Positions 1 to 5,008 of a stretch of DNA of 12,981 bases are shown here, piece after piece (position 1 is the stretch's first letter; every line of letters begins with the position of its first letter). The notes under the pieces were generated by a model, which was given only the letters and a program-made list of their open reading frames with translations, searched no databases and was not told where the DNA came from. The position numbers and the translations under genes are program-made. Where the stretch lies: contig USCI01000068.1 of assembly GCA_900553255.1 (NCBI GenBank), positions 1-12,981 of the forward strand. Reading direction: 5' to 3'. The DNA is from an uncultured Oscillospiraceae bacterium. GTDB lineage: Bacteria > Bacillota > Clostridia > Oscillospirales > Acutalibacteraceae.

Positions 1-110
1 CAGTCTGAGCGCGGCTGGCAGACCGTACTTACACGTTTGACGTGTATGCGAGGATCATAGGGCTTTGCCCGCATAGGAAATACCACCGGCTTTGCCGGTG
101 GATGTTTATT
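1..110. other. Cluster of small hairpins, possible mobile-element end or structured RNA
   Basis: No gene is seen here. Instead there are adjacent perfect stems: GTCTG/CAGAC (3-7 with 19-23), ACACGT/ACGTGT (31-36 with 40-45, loop TTG), GGGC/GCCC (60-63 with 67-70, loop TTT) and CCACCGGC/GCCGGTGG (83-90 with 94-101, loop TTT). ATGCG at 46-50 can also pair with CGCAT at 70-74, stacking on a shortened GGC/GCC stem. The last hairpin is followed by ATGTTTATT on the plus strand, too weak a T-run for a standard terminator. Subterminal hairpins followed by a short T/A-rich motif are typical of IS200/IS605-family right ends, where TnpB-associated omega RNA is also encoded. The rest of any such element would lie left of the window, so this is inference. 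It could alternatively be a 3' end of an outside gene or a weak terminator of the DegV gene. Confidence 0.4.
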
Positions 111-188
111 GCGCCTTATAGCCGCGATACCGCACTTTATACCGATTTCTGCGCAATCCCAACCGCACAGCAGCACACCCCGTCTCGC

Positions 189-1058
189 TTATAAAAAGCG
201 GTCGATTTTTTTCGAGCTGGCAATGGCAAGCGCCCCCGGGCCGATATGGCAGGATACGCTCAGGGACAACGGGTCACAATAGGTCACGTCAACCCCCAGT
301 TCCTGCCGGATCACCTCCGAAAACTCGCGTGCTGCCGCCTCGTTGTGGGTATGCGCAACGAAAAGCCGCACCTGGTCCGCCCCGCCGAAACGCTTGTCGA
401 TATCCTTGCGCATGGCCTCAAGCATCACAGCCTGCGCCTGCTTTTCCCCTCTGGCCTTGGCAAAAGCATCCAGCTTTTCGCCCTGAATCTGCAAAACGGG
501 CTTGATTTTGAGCACCGTAGCAACCGCAGCGGCTGCCGGTGTAATCCGTCCGCCCTTTTTGAGATATTTGAGCGTATCCAGCATGATGTAAATGCTCGAC
601 TCAAACTTGACCTCTTCCAGAATGGCCCGGATCTCAGCAGCGGATTTTCCCGCCTGCACCAGTGCCAGCGCATCCATTACCGCCTGGCGGAGGGTGACGG
701 AAATACGCTGGTTGTTCACCACCTCCACCCGGCCGCCGTAATCCTCGGCGAGTGCACATGCCGTTGCGCAGGAACCGGACAGGCCGCTCGACATCGGGAT
801 ATGTACCAGAGCGTCGTAGTTCTCCAGCACCTTGTCCCAGAGCGCCAGAACGTCGCCGGCTGCCGGCTGCGAGGTGGAAATATCGGCATCACCGTGCAGT
901 TTTTCGTAAAAGGCCTCCTGTGACAGGCTGATATCCTCAAAATAGGTTTCGCCGTCGATCACAAACGGCATCGGCAGTACGAATACCCCCAGCTCTTCTG
1001 CCATGCCCTGTGTAATACCGCTGTTGCTGTCGGTTACGACCGCAATTTTCTGCGCCAT
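189..1058 (-). CDS. DegV family fatty-acid-binding protein
   Basis: This 289-residue cytoplasmic protein is of normal DegV length. It shows the family signatures in order: a TDSNSGIT motif at about residues 9-16, STSQPA at 61-66, the lipid-binding SSGLSGS loop at 90-96, LDTLKYLKKGGRI at 160-172, KPVLQ at 186-190 and HIGPGALAIA near the C-terminus (271-280). Known members (FakB type) hold one fatty acid and present it to the kinase FakA for incorporation into phospholipid; which acid this one prefers cannot be read. The ATG at 1058 is chosen because AAGGAG (1068-1073) lies 9 bases upstream. An in-frame ATG at 1064 is only 3 bases from that site, and the open frame runs back to 1103. The ribosome site overlaps the TAA of the upstream HAD gene, so the two are probably translationally coupled and share the promoter at 1843-1871. 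No fakA is in the window. Confidence 0.93.
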   Translation of the reverse strand: MAQKIAVVTDSNSGITQGMAEELGVFVLPMPFVIDGETYFEDISLSQEAFYEKLHGDADISTSQPAAGDVLALWDKVLENYDALVHIPMSSGLSGSCATACALAEDYGGRVEVVNNQRISVTLRQAVMDALALVQAGKSAAEIRAILEEVKFESSIYIMLDTLKYLKKGGRITPAAAAVATVLKIKPVLQIQGEKLDAFAKARGEKQAQAVMLEAMRKDIDKRFGGADQVRLFVAHTHNEAAAREFSEVIRQELGVDVTYCDPLSLSVSCHIGPGALAIASSKKIDRFL

Positions 1059-1071
1059 ATCCATATTCTCC

Positions 1072-1773
1072 TTACGTTCGGATAAACCGGAGCAGATCGT
1101 CAAATCCGCCGTGTGCGTAGCCGGTAATATCCTTGTTGTTTTTGTTGATCAGGCAGTCGGTCAGCAGAAACACCTGCATCCCCAGCGAGGCCGCGACCAT
1201 GTCCTCTTCCACATCGTTTCCCACCATCAGGCTTTCCTCCGCCCGGCAGCCCAGTCTGTCGAGCAGATCGCGGTAATACGCGGGATTCGGCTTGCAGAAG
1301 CCGGTATTTTCGTAGGTGGTGTACAGCGCAAAGTCACCTGGCTCCAGACCCGCCCAGCGGATGCGGCTTTCGGTCGCCACGGCGGGAAAAATGGGATTCG
1401 TGGCGAGGGCGATGCGGTACCCTTCCTTCTTCAGCGCATCCACGGTTTCCTTTGCCTTGGGATTAAAACCGCACTCCGCGGCCACCTCCCGGAATTCCAC
1501 CCGGTAATACTCCTCGAACACCGGCTTGTCCCACAGGACCCGTTCACCGAAGATCGACGAAAACTTTTTCCAGAACGCCTCCTCGTTTGTGCAGCTGCCG
1601 TCGTTTTTCACCATTGCCGCCGTACCCGCCCATATGCCGTCAATCAGGCTTTTCGGCTCATACCCGTGCGGCGCCAGTTTGGCTGCCAGCCGTTTGAAAT
1701 AGGCCCTGGTAAAAACGTCCTGATCCATCGGCAGCAGTGTGCCGTCCAGATCAAAAAGAACCCATTTTATCAT
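1072..1773 (-). CDS. HAD-superfamily hydrolase (probable phosphatase, subfamily I)
   Basis: A 233-residue protein with all four HAD motifs: I, DLDGT at residues 8-12 (nucleophile D8, acid D10); II, LATN around T125; III, CKPNP with K161; IV, GNDVEED at 185-191. A helical cap insert between motifs I and II (about residues 15-110) fits subfamily IA, like phosphoglycolate phosphatase or small-sugar phosphatases. The substrate cannot be deduced; partnership with a DegV protein hints at lipid or phosphate metabolism but this is only context. The ATG at 1773 is preferred because the protein then begins directly at the motif I strand. A GTG at 1797 would add eight residues without a ribosome site. 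An AAAGGGG run lies 14 bases before the ATG, which is rather far. It is first in a two-gene operon with the DegV gene, separated by 13 bases. Confidence 0.9.
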   Translation of the reverse strand: MIKWVLFDLDGTLLPMDQDVFTRAYFKRLAAKLAPHGYEPKSLIDGIWAGTAAMVKNDGSCTNEEAFWKKFSSIFGERVLWDKPVFEEYYRVEFREVAAECGFNPKAKETVDALKKEGYRIALATNPIFPAVATESRIRWAGLEPGDFALYTTYENTGFCKPNPAYYRDLLDRLGCRAEESLMVGNDVEEDMVAASLGMQVFLLTDCLINKNNKDITGYAHGGFDDLLRFIRT

Positions 1774-1802
1774 CCGGTATGTCCCAACCCCTTTCACTTC
1801 GG

Positions 1803-1831
1803 CGGCGTCCTTTGAACGGACGCCGTTTTTT
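1803..1831 (+). terminator. Plus-oriented hairpin with T6, lying in the HAD gene leader
   Basis: An 8-bp perfect stem, CGGCGTCC (1803-1810) with GGACGCCG (1818-1825), is followed at once by TTTTTT (1826-1831). It has the form of an intrinsic terminator for plus-strand transcription, yet the genes on both sides are on the minus strand. Read on the minus strand it sits about 11 bases after the predicted start of the HAD-DegV transcript as a 5' leader hairpin preceded by A6. It may block antisense transcription, protect the 5' end, or both. Confidence 0.55.
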
Positions 1832-1842
1832 CCTATCCTTTG

Positions 1843-1871
1843 AGTATATCGGCATCCTCCGCTGTTGTCAA
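1843..1871 (-). promoter_or_regulatory. Strong sigma-A promoter for the HAD-DegV operon
   Basis: On the minus strand there is a perfect -35 TTGACA (1866-1871), a 17-base spacer and a -10 TATACT (1843-1848, five of six to consensus). Transcription is expected to start near 1836, leaving about 60 bases of leader before the HAD start. The promoter sits immediately after the terminator of the upstream permease gene, so the operon is insulated from it. Confidence 0.85.
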
Positions 1872-1894
1872 TAGCGTGGGGACAGGTGCAGCAG

Positions 1895-1930
1895 AAAAGG
1901 GCCGGCCGGAAGAGCGCGTTCCAGCCGGCC
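1895..1930 (-). terminator. Terminator of the adaptor-permease operon
   Basis: Eleven bases after the permease TGA, the minus strand forms a 12-bp stem between 1919-1930 and 1900-1911 with one T-G wobble and a 7-base loop. It is followed by CTTTTC (TTTT at 1898-1895). The stem is very GC-rich, but the T-run is short, so efficiency may be moderate. Confidence 0.7.
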
Positions 1931-1941
1931 GGGGAAAAAGA

Positions 1942-3117
1942 TCATTCGGTCCGCAGGGCGTCCACCGGCCGCAGCTGTGCCGCCTTAAAAGCGGGATACA
2001 CCCCAAAAACCGCGCCGGTAAACACGGTGAACAGGATCAGCCCCAGCAGGGTGTTGAGCGATATGGGCACCGTAACCCCTAATATGGCACCGCCGCCCCA
2101 GGCAGCCAGGCAGCCGAAAGCGATGCCGATCAGGCTGCCGATCAGCGACAGCACCACGGCCTCCGCGAGAAATTCCCCCATAATCCGCCCGCGGGTGGCA
2201 CCGATGGCCTTTTTGATGCCGATCTCCCGCGTGCGCTCGCTGACCGAGGAAAGCATCACGGTCATCACCCCCATGCCGGACACCAGCAGGGATATGCCGC
2301 TGATCACGGTAAGCACCAGGGTGACAATGTCCATCAGCCCGCTGAGCCGTTCCTTCTGAACTGCCAGGTTGTCGGTGCGGTACCGGCCGCTGAGTCCGGT
2401 TTCGTTTTCCAGCACCGAAACAATGCGCGCTTCGGTGCGCTCCACGTCGTCCTGAGCGCCCACCCTCACGGCAATCTGGTCGAAATTGTCCCGCCCGGTG
2501 AGGGACTGCAGCGTCGCATAGGGCACATAAACCATGCCGGGGATAAACTCCACCACATTCTGTAAAAGGCTGCTGCCTGCTGCGGTTACGCCGACCACCG
2601 TAAATTCCTCGGCCACCCCGCCAACATGCAGCTGCACCGTCTTGCCGACAATATTTGTCCGCTGATAATACTCCTGTGCGACGTTTTCATCCACCACGCA
2701 TACCCGCGCATGGCTTTTCACATCGCTGGGTGAAATCAGCCGACCATGCTTCAGTTCCAGGGAAATGGCCTGCTTGGCCCCCGCATCGATGCCGCATGCC
2801 ACCACCGAGCCGCTCGAGCCGCCAAGCGCAGCGCTGCCGTATTCGATCATCAGCGGCATTGCAGTGTCCACGCCGGCCAGCTGCCGGATAATGGCAAGAT
2901 CCTCCTCGGACAGGCCGGTGCCGTCCCCGGCGCTCACCGAAAGCCCGCTCATCCCCATATTGTCCAGCTCTGTGTTGACCGCTTCCTTGCCGCACGCGCT
3001 GATCGCGGTGACGATCACCACCATGGTCACGCCGACCATAATGCTGCCGACCGTCAGCAGGGTGCGCAGGAACCGTCGGGTCAGGCTGCGCAGCGCGCTG
3101 TGAAATATATCCCCCAT
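1942..3117 (-). CDS. ABC transporter permease, MacB/FtsX type
   Basis: A 391-residue integral membrane protein with the MacB topology. TM1 is at about residues 20-41, a large extracytoplasmic MacB-PCD-like domain spans about 42-255, and three C-terminal segments lie at about 262-290, 315-342 and 352-374. The FtsX-family coupling segment RTREIGIKKAIGAT (295-308) and the closing PAFKAAQLRPVDALR are characteristic. Such permeases act as mechanotransmitters that push substrates (peptides, lipids, antibiotics) through a partner adaptor at the cost of ATP used by a separate or fused ATPase. No ATPase domain is fused here and no ATPase gene is adjacent. The ATG at 3117 follows AAAGGA by 12 bases; a TTG at 3150 inside the adaptor gene would add eleven basic residues. 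The gene follows the adaptor by 19 bases and ends before a terminator. Substrate unknown. Confidence 0.93.
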   Translation of the reverse strand: MGDIFHSALRSLTRRFLRTLLTVGSIMVGVTMVVIVTAISACGKEAVNTELDNMGMSGLSVSAGDGTGLSEEDLAIIRQLAGVDTAMPLMIEYGSAALGGSSGSVVACGIDAGAKQAISLELKHGRLISPSDVKSHARVCVVDENVAQEYYQRTNIVGKTVQLHVGGVAEEFTVVGVTAAGSSLLQNVVEFIPGMVYVPYATLQSLTGRDNFDQIAVRVGAQDDVERTEARIVSVLENETGLSGRYRTDNLAVQKERLSGLMDIVTLVLTVISGISLLVSGMGVMTVMLSSVSERTREIGIKKAIGATRGRIMGEFLAEAVVLSLIGSLIGIAFGCLAAWGGGAILGVTVPISLNTLLGLILFTVFTGAVFGVYPAFKAAQLRPVDALRTE

Positions 3118-3136
3118 CGTCCACCGAAATCCTTTC

Positions 3137-4084
3137 TTACGCCGCTTCAACCCTCTGCCCGTCGCGGCTTACCGTTTCAGGCTCCGCAATCAGCCGGTCG
3201 CCTTTCTGAAGACCTTCTGCCAGCAGATAACCGCTGCGCAGCTCTTCGCTGACCGTAATATCCCGGCGTACTGCACGTCCGTCCTTGTAAAGATAAACGT
3301 ATTCCTGCCCGTCATCATCCTGATTCACACAGTCGTAGGGAATAATCAGCGCATCCGGAAGGCTGTCCACGATCACCCGCGTCTTGGCCGTCAGGCCGAA
3401 ACGGAGCGAATCGTCCAGCGTGCCCTCGTCCAGGGTCACCACCGCATCCACCACCGTGCCGGACTGCGAACCGGATACCTGCTGATGGGCGGTTGCCGCA
3501 ATTTCGGTCAGGGTGCCGGTATAGCTTTCCTTGGCCAGCGCGTTGCCGCTGACAATCACCGGCTGGCCGACCGCTACCTGACGGAGGTATTCTTCCGGGA
3601 TGGCGATTTTCACCTGCATTTTCTCGCTTGAAGAGATCACGACACAGGGTTCGGCCGCGTCATTGAGGGTATCGGTGGATATGCTCACCGCGGTCACCAC
3701 ACCGCTGACCGGCGCGGTCACTTCCCGTGCGATATCCGGTTCCGGGACCAGCTCCGGCGAGACGCCGCCCATCGCCGCCATAGCCTGTCTGGTGGCCTGC
3801 CGGTCCACCGTCAGCAGGACGTCGCCTTTCTGCACCACGTCCCCCTCCTGCACCAAAATCTCATCGGCGATACAGGCGATGTCGGTATACACCGAATAGC
3901 TGCCGGCCGATTCCAGACGGCCGGTACACTGGACACTTTTTTCCACCGTCTGTGTATCGAGGGTATACAGCGTCACCTCCGGCACCGCTTCCTCCAAAGC
4001 GTTCCCCGCCCAAACGATCCCGGTAATCGCTGCCGCCGTCACTGCACCGAGTATGACATATTTCTTGCCTTTCACGCACACCAC
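3137..4084 (-). CDS. Efflux periplasmic adaptor-type (HlyD/MacA-like) membrane fusion protein
   Basis: A 315-residue protein with an N-terminal signal anchor (about residues 8-27) after a basic KGKK. Next come two halves of a biotinyl-lipoyl domain (about 60-95, with EGDVVQKGDVLLTVD, and 118-155, with APVSGVVTAVS). A beta-barrel follows (about 157-240), then a membrane-proximal domain (about 245-312, with ALIIPYDCV). The segment between the lipoyl halves, about 96-117, is only some 20 residues and proline-containing, so the long coiled-coil hairpin of MacA or AcrA is missing. That suits a monoderm with no TolC partner. It should tether to the membrane beside the permease encoded 19 bases downstream. 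The start is uncertain: only GTG codons occur (4084, 4081, 4075) after a GGGAAAGG stretch; 4084 is the longest and 4075 is equally plausible. Confidence 0.88.
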   Translation of the reverse strand: MVCVKGKKYVILGAVTAAAITGIVWAGNALEEAVPEVTLYTLDTQTVEKSVQCTGRLESAGSYSVYTDIACIADEILVQEGDVVQKGDVLLTVDRQATRQAMAAMGGVSPELVPEPDIAREVTAPVSGVVTAVSISTDTLNDAAEPCVVISSSEKMQVKIAIPEEYLRQVAVGQPVIVSGNALAKESYTGTLTEIAATAHQQVSGSQSGTVVDAVVTLDEGTLDDSLRFGLTAKTRVIVDSLPDALIIPYDCVNQDDDGQEYVYLYKDGRAVRRDITVSEELRSGYLLAEGLQKGDRLIAEPETVSRDGQRVEAA

Positions 4085-4208
4085 GCCTTTCCCGCCCTGT
4101 CATGACCACGAGCTGTTACGCAACTTATTGTGGTGCCGCGCATTAAAAATATGCTGTGCATTTTCTGGTTTTTATCGGCCCGCAGGATGGGAAATTTGCC
4201 TTGTTGCA

Positions 4209-4238
4209 GATTATCCTGCACATATTCCGTCCATACTA
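4209..4238 (+). promoter_or_regulatory. Possible sporulation-type promoter before yaaL-bofA
   Basis: CATACTA at 4232-4238 matches the -10 consensus described for forespore sigma-G/sigma-F promoters. Eighteen bases upstream GATTA (4209-4213) is one base off a -35 of the GHATR type. It lies 33 bases before the yaaL start. No better sigma-A promoter was found in the 4085-4270 gap, and none that is convincing for the divergent adaptor gene. A small dyad TGCAG/CTGCA (4205-4209 with 4216-4220) overlaps the -35. Short matches like this arise by chance, so this is tentative. Confidence 0.25.
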
Positions 4239-4270
4239 AGCATATCTTTTTTTGGAAGGACGGGGAGAAT

Positions 4271-4558
4271 ATGGAAGGCGCTTTAAAACGGGTTTTACTC
4301 AAAAACGAGGAGCAGCCGCACGAACTCCTGACCGCAATCCGCGACGTCTGCCGCCAGCTCGACGCCGCCAACCAACGTTTTTCTATGGAGAGCGACAGCG
4401 ATCTCATCGAGGCGTGTATATATGAGATGGAAGCCCTGCGTGCACGGTATCGCTATCTGCTCAAGGCAGCCCGGGAACAGGGGATCACGGCCGCACCGGC
4501 GGCCGCCGCGGAAATGAATCGGATCACTCTGGCGACACAACAGGAAAAACCGGTCTGA
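4271..4558 (+). CDS. yaaL: YaaL-like protein (DUF2508)
   Basis: A small soluble protein of 95 residues, close to the usual DUF2508 length of about 75-90. The family hallmark is visible at residues 43-64: SDLIEACIYEMEALRARYRYLL, an amphipathic helical region in which the D, the IYE and the RYRYLL positions are typically conserved. The tail (about 72-95) is alanine-rich and looks disordered. Function is unknown. In Bacillus subtilis yaaL lies between recR and bofA; here the yaaL-bofA part of that order is kept but recR is not upstream. The ATG at 4271 is chosen because AAGGA and GGGGAG lie just before it and because homology begins here. The same open frame extends back to 4130 but that extra stretch has no family resemblance. 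It precedes bofA by 48 bases on the same strand. Confidence 0.85.
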   Translation: MEGALKRVLLKNEEQPHELLTAIRDVCRQLDAANQRFSMESDSDLIEACIYEMEALRARYRYLLKAAREQGITAAPAAAAEMNRITLATQQEKPV

Positions 4559-4606
4559 GCGGCTGTGTACCGGCCGGCTCGGGCGAAGAAGGGACGGGTC
4601 AAACCG

Positions 4607-4879
4607 ATGAGCATCGGCATGTGGATTTTTCTCGGCATACTCGGCGCCGCCGTTGTATTGGCGGTAGGCATTGCGCTGTTTCGCACCAAACGTCCGGTCC
4701 GCGGCCTGGTCGGCTCCGGCGCACAGGGGATCTGTGCCCTTGCCGCGGTCAATATTGCCGGAGCGTTTACCGGCGTATCCCTGGGGCTCAACCTGTTTTC
4801 CGGACTGTGCTGTCTGGTGCTGGGGATCCCCGGTGTGGTAATGATGCTCATCCTGAAGATCATCTTCAACCAGGGATAG
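4607..4879 (+). CDS. bofA: Pro-sigmaK processing inhibitor BofA family protein
   Basis: A 90-residue membrane protein, near the 87 residues of B. subtilis BofA. It has hydrophobic segments at about 5-25, 38-56 and 62-86, the motif KRPVRGL at 28-34, GLNLFSGL at 60-67 and GIPGVVMML at 73-81. In Bacillus, BofA with SpoIVFA holds the intramembrane protease SpoIVFB inactive in the outer forespore membrane until a forespore signal arrives, delaying sigma-K maturation. Many Clostridia keep BofA-like proteins where this checkpoint is not established, so the exact role is inferred. The ATG at 4607 (preceded by an ACGGG run) gives the usual N-terminus. A GTG at 4565 would add a basic 14-residue extension not typical of the family. 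It is last in the yaaL-bofA unit, ended by the terminator at 4911-4944. Confidence 0.88.
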   Translation: MSIGMWIFLGILGAAVVLAVGIALFRTKRPVRGLVGSGAQGICALAAVNIAGAFTGVSLGLNLFSGLCCLVLGIPGVVMMLILKIIFNQG

Positions 4880-4910
4880 CAAATGTATCGGGTTCTCCTA
4901 ATGAAACCGA

Positions 4911-4944
4911 ACGGGCAGACGACAAATGTCATCTGCCCGTTTTT
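4911..4944 (+). terminator. Intrinsic terminator after bofA
   Basis: A 9-bp stem ACGGGCAGA (4911-4919) with TCTGCCCGT (4932-4940), extended by an inner GAC/GTC pair, is followed by TTTTT (4940-4944). It starts 32 bases after the bofA stop. On the minus strand the same hairpin lies about 65 bases beyond the rnr stop but is followed only by TTCGGTTTC, so for rnr it would be a weak bidirectional terminator. Confidence 0.85.
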
Positions 4945-5008
4945 AATGCGCAGGATCTTTTCTTTTTTACCGTCCGGGAGCCGAAATTTGTCTGTCCGCC
5001 TGTGCCGT

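Noticed and set aside
246..923. Plus-strand 225-codon open frame
   Set aside because: It lies wholly antisense to the DegV gene, which has clear family motifs; the product is rich in His, Arg and Leu as expected of a GC-rich shadow frame.
4085..4270. Promoter for the adaptor-permease operon
   Set aside because: Several A/T-rich hexamers such as GATAAT and CATATT occur on the minus strand, but none has an acceptable -35 at 16-18 bases.
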